DNA of 18,100 bases from Rhizobium sp. Q54 (lineage in GTDB: Bacteria > Pseudomonadota > Alphaproteobacteria > Rhizobiales > Beijerinckiaceae): positions 1-18,100 of the forward strand of contig CAMDKB010000028.1 of the NCBI GenBank assembly GCA_945901195.1. Direction: 5' to 3'. The first letter of the stretch is position 1; the number at the start of each line of letters is the position of its first letter. Of the stretch, positions 7,779-14,526 are shown piece by piece. Made by a program: the position numbers and the translations under genes. Below the pieces are notes generated by a model that saw only the letters and a program-made list of their open reading frames with translations, ran no database searches and was not told the DNA's origin.

Positions 7779-8513
7779 TTATTCCTTGACCTTGAGGTCC
7801 TTCAATTTCGCGAAGACAGAACCCAGATCAATACCGTCGTCTTCTTCGACCTTTGCAGCGCGCGGCAGGGTCATATTCCCGAACACATTGTCGGGCAGCA
7901 CCGGCTGCGGCCGGTCTTCCTCGTAAACGGGACCTGTCGTAATTTCGGCGGAGACAAGCGTTGCCCCGTGGTCCGGCTGCGACGGCTTGTCCTTGTTGGC
8001 GCGGCCCACCTCGAAATCCAGATCGAGCTGCGAGCAGATTCCAAGTGTCACCGGGTCGAGCGGTGAAAGATTTGGCGCATTCCAATGCGTGCGGTCGCGT
8101 ACAGCCGCCAGAGTCGTCTTGGTTGTGCCAACCAGACGCATGATCTGCGCATCCTTCAGTTCTGGATGGTTCCGGACCAGCCACAAAATGGCGTTCGGGC
8201 GATCCTGCCGGCGAGAAAGCGGCGTATAGCGCGGCCCGCGTTGCTTTTTTACTTCCGGCAAACGCACCTTGGACTTGGCCAGAACGAGCTTATGTTCGGA
8301 GTCTTTCTCGGCCTTGGCGATTTCATCGCGCGTGAGCTGGTTGGACGTGATGGGGTCATGGCCGCGAATACCTGCAGCCACCTCGCCGTCGGCGATGGCC
8401 TTCACTTCCAGCGGGTGAAGCACGCAGAATTCGGCAATCTGGTCGAAGGTAAGAGAAGTATTCTCCACCAGCCAGACAGCGGTTGCCTTTGGCATCAGCG
8501 GGGCATCACGCAT
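7779..8513 (-). CDS. trcR: DUF1013 cell-cycle transcriptional regulator TrcR
   Basis: A 244-residue protein of the DUF1013 family, known in Alphaproteobacteria as the transcriptional regulator TrcR. The start LMPKATAVWLVENTSLTFDQIAEFC (6-30) is a hallmark and supports the ATG at 8513, which has GAGGAGAA a few bases upstream. A second conserved block at 105-144 (RPNAILWLVRNHPELKD, then QIMRLVGTTKTTLAAVRDRTHW) reads like a winged or simple helix-turn-helix. The conserved domain ends near DLDFEVG at 164-170. The remaining 75 residues are acidic and low in complexity. The gene is followed by a strong intrinsic terminator. Upstream, an inverted repeat TTGCGC-N11-GCGCAA (8549-8571) overlaps the likely promoter. 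The family is essentially restricted to Alphaproteobacteria, which makes this gene a useful taxonomic marker. Confidence 0.9.
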   Translation of the reverse strand: MRDAPLMPKATAVWLVENTSLTFDQIAEFCVLHPLEVKAIADGEVAAGIRGHDPITSNQLTRDEIAKAEKDSEHKLVLAKSKVRLPEVKKQRGPRYTPLSRRQDRPNAILWLVRNHPELKDAQIMRLVGTTKTTLAAVRDRTHWNAPNLSPLDPVTLGICSQLDLDFEVGRANKDKPSQPDHGATLVSAEITTGPVYEEDRPQPVLPDNVFGNMTLPRAAKVEEDDGIDLGSVFAKLKDLKVKE

Positions 8514-8548
8514 GTCAATTCTCCTCGAAACAGTGTAGTCATCTGTTA

Positions 8549-8571
8549 TTGCGCCATATTTTACAGCGCAA
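8549..8571. promoter_or_regulatory. Inverted repeat upstream of trcR, possible operator
   Basis: TTGCGC at 8549-8554 and GCGCAA at 8566-8571 form a perfect 6-bp inverted repeat around an AT-rich 11-bp spacer, 36-58 bp upstream of the trcR start codon. That is where an operator or -35/-10 region would be expected. On the minus strand TTGCGC is followed after 17 bp by TAACAG, a weak -10. The same arms recur between the 152-residue gene and the M3 peptidase. Confidence 0.35.
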
Positions 8572-8719
8572 CATCAGTCTTTAATCGCGAATTCAAGACA
8601 AGCAGCTGCAGGCTCCGGCCGGGCCGAGGCAAGCCTCGAAATACGCAATCATGACTGGGATTGGCGACAATATAGGTGGCGGCACGATCGATTGCAATCA
8701 AAACCGCAGCGGGGTGGAT

Positions 8720-9178
8720 TCAATTCGCCTGCACAGGGGCGACTTGGTCCAGTGTCATCAGCAGAGCCTTGATGAAGCGCCAGATCACGCCGGTTGACAG
8801 GAAAAGCTCTGTCTTGCGTGCTTCGCGCTGGATATCAATCTGATAGCCGTTCGCCATCACGTTTATGGCGATTTTCCATTCGTCGGTCAGATAGAACCCC
8901 GTCTTGGCCTGGAACACCGCACCCACCAGTTCGCGAACGAACTCACAGGCTTCGGCCAGCGGCATCGCCAGCAACAATGGATCGAGCCGGGAGGTATTAA
9001 AGGCATAAATGGCTTCAAGGGTCAGGTTGCCACTCGCGTCGGAGGTGACCAAAACATGCTGCAACGTCTTCCCGTCTGGAAAAACCATGCAGCGGTCATC
9101 CATCTCCACCTTGTAAACGGCAGGTTTCGCTGCAGCGACAGGCGCCGGCTGGACCCTGAAAACATTACTTTCGGTCAT
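8720..9178 (-). CDS. Hypothetical protein, 152 residues
   Basis: I do not recognise this protein. The ATG at 9178 is preferred over upstream in-frame starts (as far as 9277) because the extension would run into the divergent promoter region and reads like untranslated sequence. AGGGCAG lies just before this ATG as a modest ribosome-binding site. The N-terminus is Ala/Pro-rich (residues 8-20). A compact domain follows, predicted as beta strands (YKVEMDDRCMVFPDGKTLQHVLV, then NLTLEAIYAF), a long amphipathic helix (DPLLLAMPLAEACEFVRELVGAVFQAKTGF), and a hydrophobic helix near the end (STGVIWRFIKALLMTLDQ). There is no signal peptide and no convincing transmembrane span. It is divergent from the M3 peptidase gene and read toward trcR. 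The regular codon use and orderly sequence suggest a real cytoplasmic protein. Confidence 0.65.
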   Translation of the reverse strand: MTESNVFRVQPAPVAAAKPAVYKVEMDDRCMVFPDGKTLQHVLVTSDASGNLTLEAIYAFNTSRLDPLLLAMPLAEACEFVRELVGAVFQAKTGFYLTDEWKIAINVMANGYQIDIQREARKTELFLSTGVIWRFIKALLMTLDQVAPVQAN

Positions 9179-9201
9179 ATTTTCTGCCCTGTGCGTCAGT
9201 C

Positions 9202-9277
9202 GCGCAAATTTGTGCGCCTGCTTTCCAATTCGTAAAGTAGCATATTCGCTTCTTGCGCATATATTGTGGCGGCGCAA
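9202..9277. promoter_or_regulatory. Divergent promoter region with repeated GCGCAA/TTGCGC arms
   Basis: The 142 bp between two divergent start codons (9178 and 9321) must hold promoters for both genes. It contains GCGCAA at 9202-9207 within GCGCA-N6-TGCGC (9202-9217). It also contains TTGCGC at 9253-9258 facing GCGCAA at 9272-9277 across 13 bp. The stretch GCATATATTG beside the second pair is the most AT-rich and is a plausible melting region. No confident -35/-10 pair could be fixed. Confidence 0.3.
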
Positions 9278-9320
9278 TCTCCCGTCCCTGCGTCAACAGC
9301 TCTTCCCCGCCGGATCCGAC

Positions 9321-11363
9321 ATGACCCAGAATCCCTTTTTCGAGCCGAAATGGAATACCCCCTTCGAACTGCCGCGCTTTACCGAAATCCTGCCGGAACA
9401 TTTTCAGCCCGCCTTCGTGCGGGGGCTTGAGGAACACGCTGGCGAAATCGCCAACATAGCGGGAAACACCGCGCCACCGGACTTTGCCAATACGATCGCT
9501 GCTTTTGAGCGTTCAGGGGAAACCTTGCGGCGCGTGAGCCGTGTCTTCTGGAATCTTTCCGGCACCGTCACAAATGAAGCCTTGCAGAAGATCGAGCGGG
9601 AGATTTCACCAAAACTCGCCCAGCACCGCTCCGCGATCTATCTCAATCCCGATCTCTTCAAACGGATCTCTACCCTGCATTCTGCCCGCCAGACGCTGGG
9701 GCTCGATGATGAACAGGTTCGCGTCCTCGAACTCATTCATAAAGACTTTGTGCGTTCTGGCGCAAAGCTCGATGTAGGCACCCGCGCGCGCCTGACCGAA
9801 ATCGTGTCCCGTCTTGCAACGCTCGCAACGTCCTTTGGACAGAACGTACTGAAGGACGAGGCAGAGTTCACACTCCTGCTGCAGGCCCCCGGCGACCTCG
9901 CAGGGCTTCCCGAAAGCCTGATCGCCAGCGCCGCCGCCACCGCCAAGGAGCGGGGAATGCCGAGCAAACACATCCTGACGTTATCGCGTTCGCATGTAGA
10001 GCCCTTTCTGCAATCCTCGACGCGGCGCGATCTGCGCGAGATTCTTTTCGACGCCTGGACGAAGCGCGGCGAAAATCCGGGCGCGACCAACAACATGAAA
10101 ATCATCGCCGAGATCGTCGCGTTACGGGCTGAGCGGGCAAAGCTCCTCGGCTACGACACGTTTGCTGATTTCAAGCTCGATAACACCATGGCGAAAACCC
10201 CTGCAGCCGTGCGCGAACTTCTCGACCGCGTCTGGCAGGGCGGGTTGAAGCGCGCACAGGCTGACCGCGACGAATTACAGAAACTGGCCGATTCCGAAGG
10301 CGCCAATTTCGCCATCGCCGCGCACGACTGGCGTTATTACGTCGAGAAACTGCGCAAACAGAAATTCGATCTCGATGAGAGCGAAGTAGAAGCCTATTTT
10401 CTGCTCGATAACATTCGCGCTGCCGCGTTTGACGTTGCCCATCGCCTGTTCGGTCTCTCATTCGCCGAAATCAAGGGGCTGGATGTCTATCATCCCGATG
10501 TCCGCACTTACGAGGTGAAGGATTCTGCCGGCAATCATATCGCCCTGTTCGTGGCGGACGATTTTGCCCGCTCGTCAAAGCGCAGCGGCGCATGGATGTC
10601 GAATTTCCGCGGGCAGGACAGGCTTGACGGGGACACACGTCCAATCGTCATCAACGTGCTGAACACAGCAAAACCCGGCGAAGGCCAGCCCGCGCTGCTT
10701 TCACTGGATGGCGCGCGCACTCTTTTTCATGAATTCGGCCACGCGCTGCACGGCATGTTGTCGGATGTCACCTATCCCCGCATATCCGGCACCAGCGTTT
10801 CCACAGATTTTGTTGAACTGCCCTCGCAGCTTTATGAGCATTGGGTGTTGCAACCTGAAATCCTGCGCAAATACGCGCGGCATCACGAGACCAACGCGCC
10901 CATGCCTGATAAACTGATCGAGCGCGTGCTGAAGATGCGCACGTTCAACCAGGGTTTTGCAACTGTGGAATATTGCTCTTCCGCCTATGTTGATATGGAC
11001 CTGCACGAACTGCCGGCCCCTGCCACGGTTGATGCAGAACAATTCGAGCGGGAAAGACTGGCCGCCGTCCATATGCCGCGCGAAATCGTGATGCGCCATC
11101 GCACGCCACATTTCTCTCACATCTTCAGTGGCGAAGGTTATGCAGCGGGCTATTATTCATATCTTTGGTCAGAAGTGCTGGATGCCGACGCCTTCAATGC
11201 ATTCGAGGAAAAGGGAGATATCTTCGACAAGGACGTCGCAGCGCGTCTTAAAGAACACATCTATTCTGCGGGCGGCCGGCGCGAACCGGATGCCGCCTAT
11301 ATTAGATTCCGTGGCCGGCTGCCTACGCCCGATGCGCTGATGGAAAAGCGGGGGCTTGCCTGA
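9321..11363 (+). CDS. M3 family zinc oligopeptidase (peptidyl-dipeptidase Dcp / oligopeptidase A type)
   Basis: A 680-residue M3 (thimet oligopeptidase) metallopeptidase, the normal length for bacterial Dcp and OpdA. The active site is complete: HEFGH at 470-474 gives zinc ligands His470 and His474 and catalytic Glu471, and Glu499 in TDFVELPSQ lies exactly 25 residues after the second His, as in this family. The C-terminal block with FSGEGYAAGYYSYLWSEVLDADAF, rich in the conserved Tyr and Gly residues that close the substrate channel, is also present. Such enzymes degrade short peptides in the cytoplasm, including cleaved signal peptides. The ATG at 9321 is chosen because MTQNPFFEPKWNTPFELPRF is the usual family start. 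The in-frame extension to 9210 overlaps the divergent promoter region. The wording around the active site favours Dcp over OpdA, but I cannot separate them with certainty. Its stop codon lies inside a perfect palindrome. Confidence 0.92.
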   Translation: MTQNPFFEPKWNTPFELPRFTEILPEHFQPAFVRGLEEHAGEIANIAGNTAPPDFANTIAAFERSGETLRRVSRVFWNLSGTVTNEALQKIEREISPKLAQHRSAIYLNPDLFKRISTLHSARQTLGLDDEQVRVLELIHKDFVRSGAKLDVGTRARLTEIVSRLATLATSFGQNVLKDEAEFTLLLQAPGDLAGLPESLIASAAATAKERGMPSKHILTLSRSHVEPFLQSSTRRDLREILFDAWTKRGENPGATNNMKIIAEIVALRAERAKLLGYDTFADFKLDNTMAKTPAAVRELLDRVWQGGLKRAQADRDELQKLADSEGANFAIAAHDWRYYVEKLRKQKFDLDESEVEAYFLLDNIRAAAFDVAHRLFGLSFAEIKGLDVYHPDVRTYEVKDSAGNHIALFVADDFARSSKRSGAWMSNFRGQDRLDGDTRPIVINVLNTAKPGEGQPALLSLDGARTLFHEFGHALHGMLSDVTYPRISGTSVSTDFVELPSQLYEHWVLQPEILRKYARHHETNAPMPDKLIERVLKMRTFNQGFATVEYCSSAYVDMDLHELPAPATVDAEQFERERLAAVHMPREIVMRHRTPHFSHIFSGEGYAAGYYSYLWSEVLDADAFNAFEEKGDIFDKDVAARLKEHIYSAGGRREPDAAYIRFRGRLPTPDALMEKRGLA

Positions 11364-11372
11364 GGCAAGCCC
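11352..11372. terminator. Palindrome spanning the M3 peptidase stop codon, possible bidirectional terminator
   Basis: GGGCTTGCC (11352-11360) and GGCAAGCCC (11364-11372) form a perfect 9-bp stem whose 3-nt loop is the TGA stop codon itself. It lies between two convergent genes. On the minus strand it is followed by CCGCTTTTCC, a weak T-tract. On the plus strand there is none. Confidence 0.5.
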
Positions 11373-11421
11373 AACTCATGCAACAGGCCCAATTCAGGCT
11401 ACAGGCCCAATTCATGCAAAA
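11368..11421. repeat. Three tandem 18-bp repeats at the convergent gene junction
   Basis: Three adjacent 18-bp units were read directly: AGCCCAACTCATGCAACA (11368-11385), GGCCCAATTCAGGCTACA (11386-11403) and GGCCCAATTCATGCAAAA (11404-11421). The third includes the stop codon and last residues of the luciferase-like gene. Because the period is six codons, each unit repeats an in-frame TGA on the minus strand. Confidence 0.8.
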
Positions 11422-12464
11422 TGCGGCATGACCTCGCGCGAGAACAAACGCAAGGAGGCCAGCGCATCTTCATAGCTGATCGTATGAAAATTCACCTGCA
11501 TGGAGGCGATGTCAAAGCCGCCTGTAACCTCGTTATAGGCGGCAATGGATTTTCGGATTTCCTCTGGCGTGCCCACCCATGCTCCGTTTTTTTCCACCTG
11601 TGATTCAAAGGTTTCTTTCGCCAGCGCACTCAGCAATTTGCCATAGTCAGGATAATCTTTTGACACGGTGCCACCGGTCCACGCCGAGGCCGCATCGACT
11701 ACCGATTTCAGATAATGATTGAGCGGATCGCGCGCGATCGCGACAGCCTTGTCATGATCTTCATGACAGAACATGTGGAAGGCCAGTGTGATACGGCCAT
11801 TTCCAGGATGTCCCGCATCTTTCCACGCCTGACGGTAGAGCCGGATCAGACTCGCCATATGGGAGCCAACAAGCGGGATCGCCATGATTCCATAACCAAG
11901 GCGTCCCGCCGTTTCAAAAGTCTCCGGCGTTGCAATCGCAGCAACCCAGAATGGCGGACGTGGCTTCTGGACCGGGCGAGGCAAGGACGTGACATTCTGG
12001 AACGAATGATATTTGCCTTCGACGGTGACATTCTCCTCTTCGAGCAGACGGCGAATGGACTCGACGCCTTCTGTAAACCGCTCGCGGCTTTCATCCAGCG
12101 GAATACCAAAGCGCTCGAATTCATGTGGCAGGAAGGCCCGCGCGAAACCGCATTCAAGCCGTCCGCCTGAAATGGAATCGAGCATGCCAATTTCGCCAGC
12201 CATCTTCAGCGGGTGATTGAACACGGGGAGGATGGCCCCGGTGACAAGCTTCGCCTTTTTCGTGCGCTGCGATGCCGCCGTGAGAAAAATATGCGGATTG
12301 GGCGAATACCCGCCATAGGGCAGAAAATAATGTTCAACGGTGCGAACATTGGTGTAACCGAGTTCGTCGAAGTGATCACAGAGGCGCAACGCATCGCCCC
12401 AATAATCCTGCCCGCTTTTTTCCTGTGGACTGACATCGGGAAAAAACTGAATGCCGAATTCCAT
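11412..12464 (-). CDS. LLM-class (luciferase-like) flavin-dependent monooxygenase
   Basis: A 350-residue protein of the bacterial luciferase-like superfamily, usual length 330-370. The TIM-barrel start MEFGIQFFPDV, the EHYF motif at 44-47 (compare EHHF in luciferase) and the SGGRLECGFARAF segment at 99-111 that contributes to flavin binding are all present. Relatives use reduced FMN, supplied by a separate reductase, to oxygenate organic substrates or cleave C-S or C-N bonds. Some use F420 instead. No partner flavin reductase is adjacent. The ATG at 12464 has AGGGAGG close upstream. It is the last of four genes on this strand, 72 bp after the alpha/beta hydrolase, and its final codons lie within a tandem-repeat junction. 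Substrate unknown; the neighbouring FAD monooxygenase and hydrolase suggest a shared degradative route. Confidence 0.88.
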   Translation of the reverse strand: MEFGIQFFPDVSPQEKSGQDYWGDALRLCDHFDELGYTNVRTVEHYFLPYGGYSPNPHIFLTAASQRTKKAKLVTGAILPVFNHPLKMAGEIGMLDSISGGRLECGFARAFLPHEFERFGIPLDESRERFTEGVESIRRLLEEENVTVEGKYHSFQNVTSLPRPVQKPRPPFWVAAIATPETFETAGRLGYGIMAIPLVGSHMASLIRLYRQAWKDAGHPGNGRITLAFHMFCHEDHDKAVAIARDPLNHYLKSVVDAASAWTGGTVSKDYPDYGKLLSALAKETFESQVEKNGAWVGTPEEIRKSIAAYNEVTGGFDIASMQVNFHTISYEDALASLRLFSREVMPHFA

Positions 12465-12536
12465 CTGCGCCTCCCTGTATTTTCAAAGCACCATAATCAC
12501 AATCCAGCGCTTGTCGAATTGCGATTTGCTGCGCTT

Positions 12537-13238
12537 TCAGGCGAGCTTCAACAAGATGTCCGCGAGTTCCCGTGGCATTTCGATCATCACTTCATGGCCG
12601 CAGGAGACGGCGTGATAATCCCAGCCCGGAGTTGTCTTGGCCATTTCGCCGAACGGAGCGAATGTCGGACCGGGATGCCCCTCCGCGCGGATATAGACCT
12701 TGCGTTTGACGTTCTGCCATTCGCCCTTGGCCTGCACAGGCTGCATGAAGGTGAGCAGGGACTGCGGCGTGCAGCAGCGCGTGATCCAGTCAATATCGCT
12801 CTGCGCCTTCACACCGAAATAGGACGGCGGGGGCGCTGGCACTTTCCAGCCATCGCCCGCATTGCCCGCCGTCTGCTGAGCCCGCTCAGGCCCGAGAATT
12901 GATGTCAGCGACTGCCCGTCCTTCGGCACAAAAGCATCGAGATAAACGAGGGTCGCCAGCTTCGGCGCAATGCGCTCGGCGGCCCCTGTGATCACCATGC
13001 CACCATAGGAATGCCCGACAAGGATAACGTTCTCGAGCTCTTCGATCTCGATCAGGCCGATCACGTCGTTCACATGCGAAGTCAGACCGATCGCCGCATT
13101 GGCTTCATGCGCGCGCGCACCTACCCCGGGCAATGTCGGCTCGAAGACGGTGTGTCCCTTCGCGCGCAGCAATTCCGTCGTGCGTTTCCAGCACCAGCCA
13201 CCATGCCAAGCACCATGTACAAGAACATAAGTCGCCAT
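12537..13238 (-). CDS. Alpha/beta hydrolase (methylesterase/salicylate-esterase-like)
   Basis: A 233-residue alpha/beta hydrolase. The start MATYVLVHGAWHGGWCWKR holds the oxyanion-hole HGAWHGG, and the nucleophile elbow GHSYGG places catalytic Ser77. YHAVSCGHEVMIEMP gives catalytic His215. LVYLDAFVPKDGQS (97-110) is typical of the group related to plant methylesterases and hydroxynitrile lyases. The acid residue is not obvious. By spacing to the His it would be near Glu186 in RAEGHPG, where an Asp would be usual. It probably hydrolyses a small ester, lactone or ring-cleavage product in the cytoplasm. The ATG at 13238 has GGGAGGAAAG just upstream and replaces a longer in-frame start at 13298 that would overlap the preceding gene. 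It follows the FAD monooxygenase gene by 25 bp, which suggests a shared transcript. Confidence 0.88.
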   Translation of the reverse strand: MATYVLVHGAWHGGWCWKRTTELLRAKGHTVFEPTLPGVGARAHEANAAIGLTSHVNDVIGLIEIEELENVILVGHSYGGMVITGAAERIAPKLATLVYLDAFVPKDGQSLTSILGPERAQQTAGNAGDGWKVPAPPPSYFGVKAQSDIDWITRCCTPQSLLTFMQPVQAKGEWQNVKRKVYIRAEGHPGPTFAPFGEMAKTTPGWDYHAVSCGHEVMIEMPRELADILLKLA

Positions 13239-13263
13239 CGGTCTTTCCTCCCAAATTATATTG

Positions 13264-14526
13264 TCAGGCCGCATCCATTCCGCTCCAGTCCGCATCAACC
13301 GACGTATCCAGCGTGATGGCGGCAGCCTGCTGGACTGAATCCAGCATGGATGTTTCCATCAGGAATTTGCGCGCCTTGATCGGATCTCTGGCGATGGCTG
13401 CAATCTCGGCCTGACTTTGTTTGCGCACGTCCGGATCCCGCTCCTCCAGGAGTTTCTTGTTCCGTATGCTCATGGCCTGCACGGACTTGATATTGATCGG
13501 ACGACGCTGGCGTTCGTAAAGAGTGAACGCGGGAATATGGTCCCCGCCATCGAGCCAGACTGGCGCAAGTTTGGTGGCAAGATTGACCGCGTCATGTACG
13601 CCGCCATTCAGTCCCAATCCGCCGAAAGGATTATTGAGATGCGCAGCATCGCCAGCAATCACGAGATGACCCTTGTGCCAGTTCTCAGCGACGCGCTGAT
13701 GCACCTTGTAGGTGGAACGATAGACAAGATCGAAATCGTCTACATTCGCGCCGGAATATTCCATCACCAGTTTCAGCCGCGAACGGATGAGAGCCTCATC
13801 CATAACGATTTTATCGGGCGTATCAGGGTCGATGGGATATGCAATGCGCCACAGGCCCGGCGGGCCCTCGTCAGGCACGTGGAACACGGCCGCAAAATTC
13901 ACGGGATCGGCGATATATCCAGCCCCCGAGAAGCCCAACGTACCCAGATCAAACATGGTCGAGGCGACCAGCAATTTCTCTGGCCAGGTGAAGCCCACAA
14001 ACTTGCTGCCGATGGCGGTGCGCACGATGGAGCGCGCGCCCTCGCAACCCACGACAAACGCGCCATCGATACGGCTGCCGTCATCGAGCTGCACAGCCGC
14101 ATGGCTTCCTCGGTCCGCGACAGACATGAGGCCGTTGCCGAACCGCACCGACACGTTGGGCGTGCGTGTGCGTATCTGCTCAAGCAGTATCGGCGTCAGG
14201 CGATGCTGTTCCAGATGCAAGCGGAAAGGATAGGGAGTTTCGTCAGCAATCAGGCCAAGATCGAATTCGGCAACGATGCCATCAACGCGGTCGCGGATCT
14301 GCCACGTGGGCACCTTGATGCCTTTTTCCAGCATGGCCGTGCAGCCGAGTTTGACCAGCATGTCGGTCGTCGGCGGATGGAACGATCCTGCACGAAGGTC
14401 GACGGTCAGACCCGGCTCGCGTTCCACAAGAATAACATCGACGCCCGCAAGACCCAACGACAACGCGGTCGCCAGGCCGGTTGGTCCTGCGCCTGCTACG
14501 ATGACAGGCAGAGACGCTCTGGCCAC
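13264..14526 (-). CDS. FAD-dependent monooxygenase (PheA/TfdB/UbiH type, FAD_binding_3)
   Basis: A 420-residue class A flavoprotein monooxygenase. The Rossmann motif GAGPTG at 12-17 with acidic Glu35 at the end of the second strand binds FAD. GCEGARSIVR at 160-169 is the DG motif with Glu in place of the usual Asp. GDAAHLNNPFGGLGLNGGVHDAVNLATKL at 292-320 is the GD motif and substrate-side helix. Enzymes of this type hydroxylate phenolic or other aromatic rings with NAD(P)H and O2. The length is near the short end for the family, and the extra C-terminal thioredoxin-like domain of phenol hydroxylases is absent. The start is GTG (complement of 14524-14526), immediately after the TAG of the upstream quinone oxidoreductase with no gap, so translation is probably coupled. 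It is the core enzyme of the presumed catabolic operon. Confidence 0.88.
   Translation of the reverse strand: MARASLPVIVAGAGPTGLATALSLGLAGVDVILVEREPGLTVDLRAGSFHPPTTDMLVKLGCTAMLEKGIKVPTWQIRDRVDGIVAEFDLGLIADETPYPFRLHLEQHRLTPILLEQIRTRTPNVSVRFGNGLMSVADRGSHAAVQLDDGSRIDGAFVVGCEGARSIVRTAIGSKFVGFTWPEKLLVASTMFDLGTLGFSGAGYIADPVNFAAVFHVPDEGPPGLWRIAYPIDPDTPDKIVMDEALIRSRLKLVMEYSGANVDDFDLVYRSTYKVHQRVAENWHKGHLVIAGDAAHLNNPFGGLGLNGGVHDAVNLATKLAPVWLDGGDHIPAFTLYERQRRPINIKSVQAMSIRNKKLLEERDPDVRKQSQAEIAAIARDPIKARKFLMETSMLDSVQQAAAITLDTSVDADWSGMDAA

Noticed and set aside
8625..8638. CGAGGC-AA-GCCTCG hairpin downstream of the 152-residue gene as its terminator
   Set aside because: The loop is only two bases and no T-tract follows on the minus strand, so it does not meet the criteria for an intrinsic terminator.
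8690..8699. GATTGCAATC palindrome downstream of the 152-residue gene
   Set aside because: A 10-bp palindrome is expected by chance at this scale, and the position after a stop codon offers no clear regulatory role.
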